64,000 nucleotides of DNA from GCA-003244245 sp050699595 (GCA_050699595.1 JBOHFI010000004.1:62001-126000), one strand, 5' to 3'. Positions 26,801-36,120 are shown, counted from the first letter of the stretch. Notes: a model not told the origin generated them from the letters alone. Program-made: numbers and translations.

Positions 26801-27409
26801 ATGACCACTCAGTGCGCCACCGCCGTCGCCACCGCCGTCGCCGTCGCCTCGCTGAGCGTCGCTGACCTGCTGCGACGGGCCTGCGACGGTGACCGGGCGG
26901 CGTGGGAGGAGATCATGCGGCGTTTCCACCGGCTGGTCATGCGGGAGGTGCGCTCGTTTCGGCTTCAGGACGCAGACGTCCACGACGCGGTGCAGATGAC
27001 CTGGCTTCGTCTCGCGGAGAACTGTCACCGAATCCAGTTCCCGGAGCATCTCGGCGCCTGGCTGGCCACCGTCGCCGGCCGCGAATGCCTGCGTATCGTG
27101 CGCGCCTCCAAGCACACCCCGGAGGAGAACAGCACGGCGGTGGAGAACGTGGCCGACCCCTCCGTCGGCCCGGAGCAGCACGTCATCAACATGGATATCG
27201 CGCACACGCTGCACGACCTCGTCGCTGAGTTGGCGCCTCGCAGGCGGCACCTCCTGCGGGTGCTGTTCGTCGACGAGCCGCCTTCCTACGTCGAGGTCTC
27301 GCGCATCACCGGAATCTCACCCGGGAGCATCGGGCCTACCCGCGCACGGGCTCTGCGCCAACTCCGACAGAAGCTCGACGACAACCAGCTCAGACAGGCA
27401 GTCCGATGA
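26801..27409 (+). CDS. ECF-type RNA polymerase sigma factor
   Basis: The 202-residue protein has sigma region 2 (residues about 25-95: WEEIMRRFHRLVMREV, VHDAVQMTWLRLAEN) and region 4 (about 140-195: YVEVSRITGISPGSIGPTRA), without regions 1 and 3. The ATG at 26801 has AGGAG upstream. No anti-sigma gene is adjacent; the next gene is a convergent response regulator. Its promoter targets are unknown. Confidence 0.87.
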   Translation: MTTQCATAVATAVAVASLSVADLLRRACDGDRAAWEEIMRRFHRLVMREVRSFRLQDADVHDAVQMTWLRLAENCHRIQFPEHLGAWLATVAGRECLRIVRASKHTPEENSTAVENVADPSVGPEQHVINMDIAHTLHDLVAELAPRRRHLLRVLFVDEPPSYVEVSRITGISPGSIGPTRARALRQLRQKLDDNQLRQAVR

Positions 27410-27462
27410 TGAGGGTGCTTCGAGCTGGTGACGGCCCGTCGTGGGCGGTTCGCGATACGCCG

Positions 27463-28119
27463 TCAATCGCGGAGCCGGCCGAGGCCGGCGTTGCGGGCTC
27501 TGACGATGGCTTCGGAGCGGTTGGCGGCGTGCAGTTTAGCGAAGAGGTTGGACACGTGATTGCGGACGGTCTTGTCCGACAGCGTCAGGTCGCGAGCGAT
27601 GTGCCGGTTGTCGTAGCCGCGGGCGATCAGGTCGAGGATCTGTCGTTCTCGGGCGGTCAGGTGGGGAAACGCCGCCTGGCTCTCGGTTGGTCCGGTCACA
27701 CCGGTCAGGAGCCCGGCCAGGCGTTCGGCGGCATGGGCACCGAACGCGGCTCCTCCCATGCCGACGGTGCGCACGGCTTGCAGCACCTCCTCGCGGCCCG
27801 ATCCCTTGACCAGGTATCCCTTGGCGCCGGCTCGCAACGCCGCGACCAGCGCGTCGTCGTCCTCGGACATCGTGAGCACCAGCACCCGGACTGCGGGATG
27901 GTCCCGGGTCAACACCCGGATCGTGTCGATGCCGGACTGTCCCGGCAGGTGCAGGTCCATCACGACCACTTCCGGCGCCAGCTCCCGGACCAGCACCAGC
28001 GCTTGCTCGGCATCGTCGGCCTCGGCCACGACCTTGATGCCGTCGGCGGAGTCGAGAGCAGCCCGCAACCCGGCCCGGAACAACGGGTGGTCATCGACGA
28101 GCAGCACTCGCAGGGTCAT
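27463..28119 (-). CDS. NarL/LuxR-family response regulator
   Basis: A receiver domain (residues 1-120; phosphoacceptor Asp in VVVMDLHLPG) is joined to a LuxR-type helix-turn-helix (LTARERQILDLIARGYDN, then LSDKTVRNHVSNLFAKL). The ATG at 28119 follows GAGAGG. It is divergent from the histidine kinase gene next door with 56 bp between the starts, so they are the natural two-component pair. Confidence 0.93.
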   Translation of the reverse strand: MTLRVLLVDDHPLFRAGLRAALDSADGIKVVAEADDAEQALVLVRELAPEVVVMDLHLPGQSGIDTIRVLTRDHPAVRVLVLTMSEDDDALVAALRAGAKGYLVKGSGREEVLQAVRTVGMGGAAFGAHAAERLAGLLTGVTGPTESQAAFPHLTARERQILDLIARGYDNRHIARDLTLSDKTVRNHVSNLFAKLHAANRSEAIVRARNAGLGRLRD

Positions 28120-28175
28120 GGGGGGCCTCTCACCGGGCAAGTGGCAAGATACTATCGGGGTCTGATGGACGGGCG

Positions 28176-30311
28176 ATGCTGATGGATGCGCTCGCGCGAC
28201 ACTGGGGGAGAGTCGCCCCGCGTCTGCAGGGCCTGCTCACCCGTGACCGGTGGCTCGCGCTTGCCGCGCTGGTCGTGATGTGGAGTCTCGTCGGCGTCGC
28301 GATGATGTGTGTGCTGGCCGTTGCGCACAAGCCTTCCTGGCTGAGCTGGGATGACGCTGTCTTCATGGTTCAGCTGGCTGTTCAAGGCGCCTGTTACAGT
28401 GTCGTGGGTCTCCTGCTCGTGGCGAGCCGCCCTCGTCAGTTCGTGGGATGGCTGGTCATTGTCACCGGATTGTATTTCTCTGCCGGGCCGACGCTGAGGC
28501 TCGCTCTCGCCGATCAGCGGCCCACGGGCGTCGTGCTGACGTTGTTGGCGTGGCTGATCCCGATTCTCTACTATCTTCCGGGCACGCTGGACAACTGGCT
28601 GCTGCTCTGGCTTCCCGATGGGCGACTCCCCAGCCGTCGATGGCGGTTTCTTGTGGCTGTCTCTTTCGTGGCGCTGGCTCTCGAGGGGCTGATTCAGGCC
28701 GGCGCATCGCCGGTGTTGTTCCACGTGCATGGAGTCGCCAGTCCGCTGGTCTCTTCGTGGTGGGCTCCCATAGCCGGTCGCCTCGCCGCCCAGTGGGATT
28801 GGGTGCGGTATGTGATCGACAACCTCGGTTGGGCCGTTATCGTCGTCCTGCTCCTGCGCTGGCGACACATGAGCGACGTCCAGCGTCGTCAACTCGCTGT
28901 CGCGCTGCCGGCCTATACATTGTGGCGCGTAGTGGCCCTTGCCTGGAATTTTGATATGGCACAAGGTTGGCTCTTCGGGGTGGTGACGGTCACTTCGTCG
29001 TTCCTGTGGCCGGCGGCTTTGGGCTATGCGCTTACCCAGAGCCGGTCGCCGCATCTGGATCGGGCAGCTCGTCGGGTGATCGTCGGCACTGTCGTGACCA
29101 TCACCCTGGTGGCCGCCTATCTGGGGGCTGTCGTGGCTTTCTCGAGCTTGCGGATCACCGGAGTCGAGATATCGGTGGTACTCGCTGCGTCGGTCGGTCT
29201 CGGGGTACTCCCGTTGGTCACCTGGACGAACCGGCGGGTGGAGGGAGTGTTCTATGGAGAACGGGCTCGGCCGTATGAGGTGGTACGGGCGCTCGCGGGC
29301 CGGTTGCGGGATGGGATGAGTCCGGCCGAGGTGCCCGAGACCGTCTGCCGAACGGTGGTGCACACGCTGCGGCTACCGGCGGCGGCGTTGGTGGCGCAGA
29401 CCCGGAACGGGCCTCGTCGGCTCTCCATGGTCGGGTCGACTGAGATCAGCGATCTGAACGAGGTGTTCGAGTTGTGTTACCGGGGCACCGCGGTCGGCCT
29501 GTTGTGGGTCCGCGCGCGGCAGGGCCAGCGGGAGCTGGACGAGCTGGACCGGACGGTGTTGCAGTCACTCGCCGACCAGGCGGCCCCGGCGGTGGCGGGG
29601 TTACGGCTCTTGGAGGATCTGCAGGCCAGTCGGGAGCGGTTGGTGGTGGCGCGGGAAGAGGAGCGGCTGCGGTTACGCCGGGATCTGCACGACGGGATCG
29701 GTCCGACGCTGGCCGGGATACGGCTGCAATTGGACACCGCGCGCGCCGCGCTGCCGGTCGATTCCCCGGCGAGTGGACTGCTGCGGCAGGTGGGGTCGGA
29801 GATCGGCGCGGTGGTGGCCGAGCTGCGGTTGGTCACCGACAGCCTGCGTCCGCCTGCGCTGGACCAACTCGGCTTGGCCGGTGCTGTTCGAGAGCTGGTG
29901 AACCGTCTGTCGAGCCCAGCGTTGCCCATCCACGTGTCTCTGCCTCCCGACTTGTCCGGGTTGCCGGCGGCGGTGGAGGTCGCCGTTTACCGGATTCTGG
30001 CTGAGGCGTTGGCCAATGTCATCAGTCACGCCGGCGCCGGCAACGCCTACGTGCAGATCGCGGTAGACGAGAACACCGTGGATCTCGACGTGGTGGATGA
30101 CGGTGCCGGACTGCCGAGTAAACCTCGCCCTGAGGGTATCGGGTTGACCTCGATGCGGGAACGGACGCAGGAGATCGGCGGCCAGTACGTCATCGCGACC
30201 GTGCCCGAAGGGGGAACCAGGGTACACGCTATCCTACCCCGTATCCTGGCTAAGACCGTTCCGCCCCTGCCGGAAACCGGATCGCCGATGAAGCCTCAGG
30301 AGGAACTGTGA
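28176..30311 (+). CDS. Membrane sensor histidine kinase (HisKA_3 family)
   Basis: The 711-residue protein has about nine hydrophobic segments in residues 25-350, a GAF-like linker region (about 375-470), and a NarL-type kinase core. The phosphorylated His is His505 in LRRDLHDGIGPTLAG; the ATP-binding part has AEALANVISHAG, DDGAGLPS and GIGLTSMRER. The stop overlaps the next gene (GTGA), which encodes a tyrosinase cofactor-like protein, so the kinase, the cofactor and tyrosinase seem to form one transcript. The signal sensed is unknown. Confidence 0.92.
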   Translation: MLMDALARHWGRVAPRLQGLLTRDRWLALAALVVMWSLVGVAMMCVLAVAHKPSWLSWDDAVFMVQLAVQGACYSVVGLLLVASRPRQFVGWLVIVTGLYFSAGPTLRLALADQRPTGVVLTLLAWLIPILYYLPGTLDNWLLLWLPDGRLPSRRWRFLVAVSFVALALEGLIQAGASPVLFHVHGVASPLVSSWWAPIAGRLAAQWDWVRYVIDNLGWAVIVVLLLRWRHMSDVQRRQLAVALPAYTLWRVVALAWNFDMAQGWLFGVVTVTSSFLWPAALGYALTQSRSPHLDRAARRVIVGTVVTITLVAAYLGAVVAFSSLRITGVEISVVLAASVGLGVLPLVTWTNRRVEGVFYGERARPYEVVRALAGRLRDGMSPAEVPETVCRTVVHTLRLPAAALVAQTRNGPRRLSMVGSTEISDLNEVFELCYRGTAVGLLWVRARQGQRELDELDRTVLQSLADQAAPAVAGLRLLEDLQASRERLVVAREEERLRLRRDLHDGIGPTLAGIRLQLDTARAALPVDSPASGLLRQVGSEIGAVVAELRLVTDSLRPPALDQLGLAGAVRELVNRLSSPALPIHVSLPPDLSGLPAAVEVAVYRILAEALANVISHAGAGNAYVQIAVDENTVDLDVVDDGAGLPSKPRPEGIGLTSMRERTQEIGGQYVIATVPEGGTRVHAILPRILAKTVPPLPETGSPMKPQEEL

Positions 30312-30580
30312 ACGTGCCGTCGGAAACGCCGCCTGATGGACCGATAAATCAACCGTGGAGCATGTCCTACCGAGGTCACAACGTCACCTGCCACGACCCC
30401 GGTGAACCGGATATGCCGATGGTCTCCGTCGACGGCGCGGACATCATGATCCGCCGAGAGGAGACCGGTGGGTACTCGGCACCGATGCTCAACATGTTTG
30501 CGACCTACGCCACTCTGGGAGATCTGGCCCGAAGCCTCATCGATACCTCCCCGGTTTTCCTAGCCCAACGCAAGGCCTGA
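30308..30580 (+). CDS. MelC1-like tyrosinase cofactor without signal peptide
   Basis: MelC1 delivers copper to tyrosinase and helps it leave the cell. This 90-residue protein shares the pattern YRGHNVTCHDPG, VSVDGADIMIRREETGGY, and TLGDLARSLID with MelC1 (YxGRxI, VxVDGxxLxVMR, LARAAVDE). Unlike Streptomyces MelC1 it has no Tat or Sec signal, so tyrosinase here would be copper-loaded and kept in the cytoplasm. GTG start with AGGAGG upstream. The identification rests on pattern and position just before tyrosinase. Confidence 0.65.
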   Translation: MNVPSETPPDGPINQPWSMSYRGHNVTCHDPGEPDMPMVSVDGADIMIRREETGGYSAPMLNMFATYATLGDLARSLIDTSPVFLAQRKA

Positions 30581-30606
30581 CTCACCGACAGGCCTGACTC
30601 ACCGAC
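30574..30606 (+). repeat. 16-bp tandem repeat between cofactor and tyrosinase genes
   Basis: GGCCTGACTCACCGAC occurs at 30574-30589 and again at 30591-30606, one base apart. The first copy contains the cofactor stop codon, and the second runs into the GAGGAGG ribosome site of tyrosinase. It is probably a recent slippage duplication. Confidence 0.9.
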
Positions 30607-30622
30607 GAGGAGGTTGCCGACG

Positions 30623-31525
30623 ATGCTTCGCCTGCGCAAAAACGTCACCAGTCTGACCGCTGCCGAGAAAGCAGCCCTGGTCGCCGCGATCAAAGCCTTG
30701 AAAGCCAACGGAACGTATGATCGTTACATCACCGAGCACGACAACGCGATGAACCAGGCAACCCTCATGTCCGGGGAGAACCCCCCACCGCCCCAGTCTT
30801 TATATCGCAATGTCGCCCACCGGGGCCCAGCGTTCGGGCCCTGGCACCGGGAGCTGCTCCGGCGCTTCGAGCTGGATCTCCAGGCCCAGGTACCAGGAGT
30901 CACCCTGCCGTATTGGGACTGGGCCGCCGACAGTGAGCTGGCGGATCCCACGACAGCGCCCATCTGGGGTCCGGATCTCATGGGTGGTGACGGCGACCCC
31001 AACAACCAGAATCTCGTCGGCACCGGGCCGTTCCGATACGGCCCGAACGACCCCGCCACGTGGAGTGTCGTCACCAGCGACGGAGACCCCGGCCCTGGCC
31101 TGCGCCGCACCCTGGGACAAGACGGGCACCTGCCATCCCAGAGTGAGATCGACATCGTATCGAAGATCACCCGGTATGACTCCGCCCCCTGGCGGACGGT
31201 GAGCAACCCGAGCTTCCGTAACCAGCTGGAGGGCTGGCAGGGCCCCAACCTCCACAACAGGGTGCACGTCTGGGTCGGTGGATCCATGCTTCCCGGCACC
31301 TCACCCAATGACCCGGTCTTCTTCCTGCACCACTGCAACGTCGATCGACTCTGGTGGAATTGGCAACAAGCCCATCCAGACGCGGCCTATGTGCCGCGCA
31401 GCGGAGGTCCACCGGGCCATAACCTCAACGACCAGATGACCCCTTGGGATCCCGCGACCACACCGGCGAGCACACTGTCCATAACCCAGCTCGGCTACCG
31501 CTACGACACGGACCCGCTGGCATAG
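30623..31525 (+). CDS. Tyrosinase (type-3 copper monooxygenase)
   Basis: The 300-residue enzyme oxidises phenols to quinones. All six copper histidines have candidates: EHDNAM and NVAHRGPAFGPWHREL for CuA; LHNRVHVWVGGSM and DPVFFLHHCNVDRLW for CuB. The ATG at 30623 is 9 bases after GAGGAGG; a TTG at 30614 touches that site and is unlikely. There is no signal peptide, in line with the cofactor upstream. Confidence 0.93.
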   Translation: MLRLRKNVTSLTAAEKAALVAAIKALKANGTYDRYITEHDNAMNQATLMSGENPPPPQSLYRNVAHRGPAFGPWHRELLRRFELDLQAQVPGVTLPYWDWAADSELADPTTAPIWGPDLMGGDGDPNNQNLVGTGPFRYGPNDPATWSVVTSDGDPGPGLRRTLGQDGHLPSQSEIDIVSKITRYDSAPWRTVSNPSFRNQLEGWQGPNLHNRVHVWVGGSMLPGTSPNDPVFFLHHCNVDRLWWNWQQAHPDAAYVPRSGGPPGHNLNDQMTPWDPATTPASTLSITQLGYRYDTDPLA

Positions 31526-31540
31526 GGCTTCTGATCGGCG

Positions 31541-32125
31541 TTACTTCGGCGCTTTCGGCAACCGAGGTTCCATCATCTGGGCGATCCGCAACGCCTCGGC
31601 GCACGGATCGAGCGGCGGAGAATTCAGGGGGGGCACCGCCACGCTGACCGAAAACGACAGCGATCCGCCATCTATCAGCTGTGCGCATTGCGAGCCGTGC
31701 GGGTCCACGCTGAGGTGGGCTCCGGCTCGGCCGTTCACGGTGTTGTCCACGAAGGTGACGAACTTCGGATCGTGCCGGCGAGCCTGGTAGCCGGCCAGGG
31801 TGTCGTTGTCCCGCTCCAGGCTCAATGTGAAGGACTTGCCCAGCCACCGGCAACCGACCACGCCCACCTTGTTGAAACGTCTGCGGGTGTCCAGCCGCAC
31901 GTCCAGCGCGGTCAGCTCGGCATCTGTCAGGATGGTGCACATATTGACTCGCCTGGCATCGGCCACCGCCGACGCGGGCGTCCTCGACGCCTGGGCACCT
32001 GATGCCTGGGCACCGCAGCCGGCCGCGAGCAGTCCCACGATGGTCACCGCGACAGCACCGCGCCGCACGCCTGGGCCTGCCACGTTCACCCGAACCAACT
32101 TTCCGCCGGACTTGCGCCTCGCCAC
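31541..32125 (-). CDS. DUF3558 lipoprotein
   Basis: This is a 194-residue secreted lipoprotein: a hydrophobic segment ends in the lipobox LLAAGC, followed by the DUF3558 pattern NMCTILTDAELTALDV, GCRWLGKSFTLSLE and QCAQLI. This family is very common in Pseudonocardiaceae and mycobacteria; its job is not known. The gene is convergent with tyrosinase (16 bp apart) and divergent from the PH-domain gene. Confidence 0.85.
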   Translation of the reverse strand: MARRKSGGKLVRVNVAGPGVRRGAVAVTIVGLLAAGCGAQASGAQASRTPASAVADARRVNMCTILTDAELTALDVRLDTRRRFNKVGVVGCRWLGKSFTLSLERDNDTLAGYQARRHDPKFVTFVDNTVNGRAGAHLSVDPHGSQCAQLIDGGSLSFSVSVAVPPLNSPPLDPCAEALRIAQMMEPRLPKAPK

Positions 32126-32199
32126 GCGCCGCTGGACTGTACCTGCCCGCCACAGCGCTCCCGCGGCGGTACCGTGATCAGTGGCGACGAGGAGGAGTC

Positions 32200-32694
32200 T
32201 TGCCCTACCCAGATGATCTGCTCCAGGGTGACGAGCGGGTGGTGGTCCACAAGCACCCGCACTGGAAGATGCTGGTGCTGCCGGTGCTGGCCTTTCTGAT
32301 CATCGTGGGGCTCGGCTCCTACGCCGCCGGGTGGGTCGCCGGACAGTCCTGGCGGTCTTATGGGTGGATCGGGCTGGCCGTGCTCGCCGGTATCGCTGTG
32401 CTGTGGCTGACCGTGGCGCCGTTGCTGCGCTGGCGCACCACGCATTTCGTGCTCACGACCAGGCGGGTGCTGGTCCGGGAGGGCATCCTGTCCCGCAGTG
32501 GCATCGACATCCCGATCAATCGGATCAACAGCGTGCAGTTCCGGCATTCCTTGATCGACCGGATTCTGGGCTGTGGCACGCTGATCGTCGAGTCGGCCTC
32601 CGATGAGCCGCTGGAGTTCGACGACATCCCCCAGGTCGAGCGGGTGCACTCGCTGCTGAACTACGGGCTGGACGCGGGACCGGAGCCCACATGA
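32200..32694 (+). CDS. Membrane protein with bacterial PH domain
   Basis: The 164-residue protein has two transmembrane helices (about residues 27-46 and 57-80) and then a bPH2 domain (FVLTTRRVLVREGILSRSG, INRINSVQFRHSLIDR, GTLIVESASDEP). The TTG at 32200 follows GAGGAGGAG and gives the family start PYPDDLLQGDERVV. Its stop overlaps the HMG-CoA lyase start (ATGA). Confidence 0.87.
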   Translation: MPYPDDLLQGDERVVVHKHPHWKMLVLPVLAFLIIVGLGSYAAGWVAGQSWRSYGWIGLAVLAGIAVLWLTVAPLLRWRTTHFVLTTRRVLVREGILSRSGIDIPINRINSVQFRHSLIDRILGCGTLIVESASDEPLEFDDIPQVERVHSLLNYGLDAGPEPT

Positions 32695-33668
32695 GCGCCA
32701 GGGACGTCGGCCTGCCCGACCCGCACCGGGCGGGCGGGCTGCCCGACCGGGTGATGATCTGGGAGGTCGGGGCGCGCGATGGCCTGCAGAACGAGCCGGC
32801 GGTGCTCGGCGTCGAGGTCAAAGCCGAGTTCCTGGATCGGCTGGCCGCGGCGGGGCTGCGGGTTCTGGAGGTGACCAGCTTCGCGCACCCGCGCTGGGTG
32901 CCGCAGCTGGCCGACGCCGCGGAGCTGCTCGGGCGCCTCACGTCTCGTGACGGGGTGCGCTACCCCGTGCTGGTGCCTAACGAACGGGGGCTGGATCGGG
33001 CGCTGGCGGCCGGCGTCACCGAGATCGCGATCTTCGCTTCGGCCACCGAGAGCTTCGCCCGGCGCAACCTCAACCGCGACCTCGACGCGCAGTTCGCGAT
33101 GTTCGCCCCGGTGCTGCGCCGGGCGAAGGAGCATGGTCTCGGGGTACGCGGATACATCTCGATGTGCTTCGGCGACCCGTGGGAGGGCGCGGTGCCCCTC
33201 GGCCAGGTGCTCGGCGTCGGGCGCAGGCTACTCGAGCTGGGCTGCGACCAGCTCTGCCTGGGCGACACCATCGGGGTGGCCACCCCGGGTCACGTCACCG
33301 CGTTGCTGGACGGGTTCGTCCGAGCCGGCGTCGGGATCGATGCCCTCGCGGTGCACTTCCACGACACCTACGGCCAGGCGCTGGCCAACACCTATGCCGC
33401 CCTGTGCACCGGGGTGAGCTGCGTGGACGCCTCGGCCGGTGGGCTCGGGGGCTGCCCCTATGCCGAGTCGGCCACCGGCAACCTGGCCACCGAGGACCTG
33501 GTATGGATGCTCGACGGCCTCGGTATCGAGCACGGAGTCGACCTCAATGCCCTGGTACGCACCAGCGTCTGGATGGCCGACCACCTCGGCCGGCCCTCCC
33601 CCTCCCAAGTAGTCACCGCCCTCGGCAGCCCTTCAAGGACCACCAACCCGGCCGGTCACCGCTCATAA
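32691..33668 (+). CDS. Hydroxymethylglutaryl-CoA lyase
   Basis: This enzyme splits HMG-CoA to acetyl-CoA and acetoacetate in leucine breakdown. The 325-residue barrel has EVGARDGLQNEP with the substrate Arg-Asp, the metal ligands in AVHFHDTYGQALAN, and the loop GLGGCPYAESATGN carrying the catalytic Cys. The ATG overlaps the previous stop. A convergent terminator follows. Confidence 0.93.
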   Translation: MSARDVGLPDPHRAGGLPDRVMIWEVGARDGLQNEPAVLGVEVKAEFLDRLAAAGLRVLEVTSFAHPRWVPQLADAAELLGRLTSRDGVRYPVLVPNERGLDRALAAGVTEIAIFASATESFARRNLNRDLDAQFAMFAPVLRRAKEHGLGVRGYISMCFGDPWEGAVPLGQVLGVGRRLLELGCDQLCLGDTIGVATPGHVTALLDGFVRAGVGIDALAVHFHDTYGQALANTYAALCTGVSCVDASAGGLGGCPYAESATGNLATEDLVWMLDGLGIEHGVDLNALVRTSVWMADHLGRPSPSQVVTALGSPSRTTNPAGHRS

Positions 33669-33714
33669 CGACGGCCAACACCCTCCTGGCGTGCCAGCGG
33701 GTGTTGGCCGTCGT
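33668..33714. terminator. Bidirectional terminator between HMG-CoA lyase and carbonic anhydrase
   Basis: A 16-bp perfect stem (33668-33683 with 33699-33714) encloses a 15-base loop. It begins at the end of the HMG-CoA lyase gene and sits between two convergent genes, so it can serve both. Confidence 0.88.
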
Positions 33715-33765
33715 AAGAGACCTCCCGGACCCGGGTTGGTGGTCCTTGAAGAGCTGGCTACCTGC

Positions 33766-34254
33766 TCAGGCGACCTCGTTGAGCTTGCCGGTCGCCACGT
33801 CGAAGACGAACCCGCGGATGGAGTCCTTGTTCGGCACGAACGGGCTGGCCTTGACCCGGGCGATCGACTGCCGGACGTCCTCGTCGAGGTCCGGGAAGGC
33901 CTCGGCGGCCCACGGCGGTTTGATCCCGGTCTCGTCCTGGATGGACTTCTTGAACTCATCGTCGTTGAAGGTGAGCATCCCGCATTCGGTGTGGTGGATG
34001 AGAATAATCTCCCGTGTGCCGAGCAGCCGCTGGCTGATCGCCAGCGAGCGGATCTCGTCGTCGGTGATCACGCCTCCGGCGTTGCGGATGACGTGTGCCT
34101 CGCCCTCGTTCAGGCCCAGGATGCGGTAGACGTCCAGGCGGGCGTCCATGCAGGCCACGATGGCGACGTGCTTGGCGGGCGGCAACGGCAGCGGCCCGGT
34201 GAAGGTCGCGGTGTACCGGGAGTTGTTGGCAAGCAGTTCATCGGTGACGGACAC
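33766..34254 (-). CDS. Beta-carbonic anhydrase
   Basis: The 162-residue enzyme converts CO2 and bicarbonate. The zinc ligands and catalytic pair are visible as CMDARLD (Cys and the Asp-Arg dyad) and HHTECGM (His and Cys). The short length resembles the mycobacterial Rv1284 type. I start at the GTG at 34254, with AGGAG upstream, because longer versions add a stretch unlike the family. Confidence 0.9.
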   Translation of the reverse strand: MSVTDELLANNSRYTATFTGPLPLPPAKHVAIVACMDARLDVYRILGLNEGEAHVIRNAGGVITDDEIRSLAISQRLLGTREIILIHHTECGMLTFNDDEFKKSIQDETGIKPPWAAEAFPDLDEDVRQSIARVKASPFVPNKDSIRGFVFDVATGKLNEVA

Positions 34255-34602
34255 GCATACTCCTGATGTGCGGGGGATGAATGGGCACCGGAAATCGGCC
34301 GCGCGGGGCGGGAAGGCCATGCGCCGTCGCGCGGCCTAGCTACAGAACTGATCGAAGGCGTGCATGCGCCGGCTCGGCCAGAACTCTTCGAGCACAGCAC
34401 GCCGCATGCACATATCGTTACCCGGTGCTCGCCGCGCCGGCAAGAGATTCCAGCGGATCGGGTGTCGGTCAGGAGGAACGGGCCACCCGCGCGACCAGGT
34501 CGGGATTGGTCTCCGGGACCAGGGCGGTGAGCGCCACCGGTTCCTTGGTACTCGGGCGCGCCGGGCCAGAACGGCTCTGCCGACCGCGACGTCCCGAGGC
34601 CC
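34255..34602. other. Intergenic region at the left edge of the accessory island, nothing recognised
   Basis: No frame in these 348 bases could be supported. The region separates the core-type carbonic anhydrase gene from the first of the island genes and presumably holds the carbonic anhydrase promoter. Confidence 0.4.
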
Positions 34603-34935
34603 TCACGTTCGCACCCCGACGGCCTCCTCGGCGGCTGACCAGCAGTCAAGGCAGGTCTGCCATAGTCACTCGGCGTCGGTCACTCGCGGTCGTGTCAGTT
34701 GCCGCCCGCAGAGTGTGGTGATCAGCTTGCCTGAGGGCAGGTTTCGGTCTCGGATGTCGGCCGCGTGGCGCTTGCCGTCGATGGGCAGCCAGAAGAACGT
34801 CCGGGGGTGCGGGAAGCTCGTAGCTCCTGGCGTCGTCGCCCAGGTGTCGTCGCTGGTGTGCTGGACTACCGCCGATGTTGGTCGGCACTCGCTATACGCT
34901 GGAAGCGCGTGGTCTCGTGTCGTTTGGATTGTCAT
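34603..34935 (-). pseudogene. zf-HC3-like zinc-finger protein cut by an in-frame TGA
   Basis: This is a degraded paralogue of the intact gene at 44143-44418. It has TFFWLPIDGKRHAADIRDRN, then LCGRQLTRPRVTDAE, where a TGA replaces the Trp codon of the intact copy (NAEWRW). Reading on gives LWQTCLDCWSAAEE, which carries the last two Cys of the presumed H-C-C-C zinc site. The stop therefore removes half the metal ligands unless it is read through. Its ATG overlaps the stop of the small gene upstream (ATGA). Confidence 0.65.
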
Positions 34936-35156
34936 GGTTGGCCTGCCTCCCCGGGTCGTGGAATCGAGGCCTTGTGTTTCTGCGGGAGGTTGAGCTTCTT
35001 GGGCGGGCGGCCATTGATCTCGTCAACGGGCTGAGCGATGTCCACCGCCATCGTCTCCGCCAACTGAGCCACGCGCCGAGTGATCTGCCGTGCGGTGGCG
35101 TGATCGAGACGGTCGGGTCGATACCACAACTGCAGTGCCGGCTTCGGCTTTGGCAT
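34932..35156 (-). CDS. Small protein of unknown function coupled to the zinc-finger gene
   Basis: A 74-residue frame begins LQLWYRPDRLDHATARQITR after a short Pro/Lys start, has a long helix (VAQLAETMAVDIAQPVDEIN) and a basic tail (KKLNLPQKHKASIPRP). Its stop overlaps the zinc-finger start as ATGA, which argues it is a real gene. There is no clear ribosome site. Function not known. Confidence 0.5.
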   Translation of the reverse strand: MPKPKPALQLWYRPDRLDHATARQITRRVAQLAETMAVDIAQPVDEINGRPPKKLNLPQKHKASIPRPGEAGQP

Positions 35157-35168
35157 CTGGCATCGCGA

Positions 35169-36120
35169 TCAGACGCAGTGGGTAGTGCAGGCGTCATTGA
35201 CCTGGATCACGGTGGCCCACAACCCGTTGGTCGCTGTCTGTGGGCTGTTCCTCGGGTAGTTCTCGAACACCGTCACCGTGTCGAACAGTTCGCCCAGTCC
35301 GGTCAACCGGTCAATGTCGGCCAGGCTGACGTTCTGATGCTGGGTCATCGCTGCGTGGTAGTCCTGCACTCGCGCCGGCAACTCCGCGCGCAATGGCGGA
35401 TCAACCGTCAAATCAAACGAGTGTAGGGCCGCCTCCCCGATCTTCCCGTTGAGTCCGTCTTCCCCGACCTCGATAACAGGCAGCTAGACCTGCACTGTGT
35501 CAACATCAAGAACACGCTGATAAGCAGCCCCCTCATCGTCAGGGAAAACAGCGCGGAGGCTCTCGTTACGCGCCACTACATCACCGATAGCCGCTCGCAA
35601 TGCCGCCACATTCAGTCCGCCGGACAACCGCGCAACCATCGGTACGTTGTATGTCGGTGACGAGCTCTCCAGATGATGTAGAAGCCACAACCGTGACTGG
35701 GCGAAAGGCAGCGGCAGCCGCTGGGGACGTGTCATCGGCCCGAGTGGGGCACGAGTGATGTCAGCGCCGCCACACGGACCCTGCTCACCGATCGGGTCGC
35801 CAGCAGCGAATGCCAGAAGTTGGCATCGATGCTCACTGAGATCGCTGCCCACCATAGACGATACGGCGCACGCTGGAGAGGTCGTGCCCGGCGGCTGCCG
35901 CGGAGATTCTGTAAAGCTGAGAAGCGCTGACTTGCAGGTGGCCGACCTTGCGCGCTTCACTGTCGGCGAGTATTGCCCGGTGAATCGGCAGCCGAGGAAG
36001 TCGGCCGCGAGCCGGATCAGCAGCGCTTCGGTGGTATCGCTGACCAGGCATACGATTCCGGACCCGCCGTACAGGCCGCGGGAATGTTAGAGTGCGCGCC
36101 AGTCGGTGACCCAGGACTGC
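35169..36120 (-). pseudogene. Debris of NRPS condensation and AMP-binding domains
   Basis: Several minus-strand pieces in different frames belong to nonribosomal peptide or acyl-activating enzymes. LPLPFAQSRLWLLHHLE and VARNESLRAVFPDDEG (about 35484-35740) are the start of a condensation domain. SLADIDRLTGLGELFDTVTV (about 35169-35411) is an internal condensation-domain piece. DTTEALLIRLAADFLGCRFT and HDLSSVRRIVYGG (about 35840-36080) are from an AMP-binding domain. Order and frames are scrambled, so this is a relic of a larger gene. Confidence 0.6.

Noticed and set aside
28152..29363. 403-codon minus-strand open frame opposite the histidine kinase
   Set aside because: No domain pattern and no ribosome site; the kinase on the plus strand accounts for the region.
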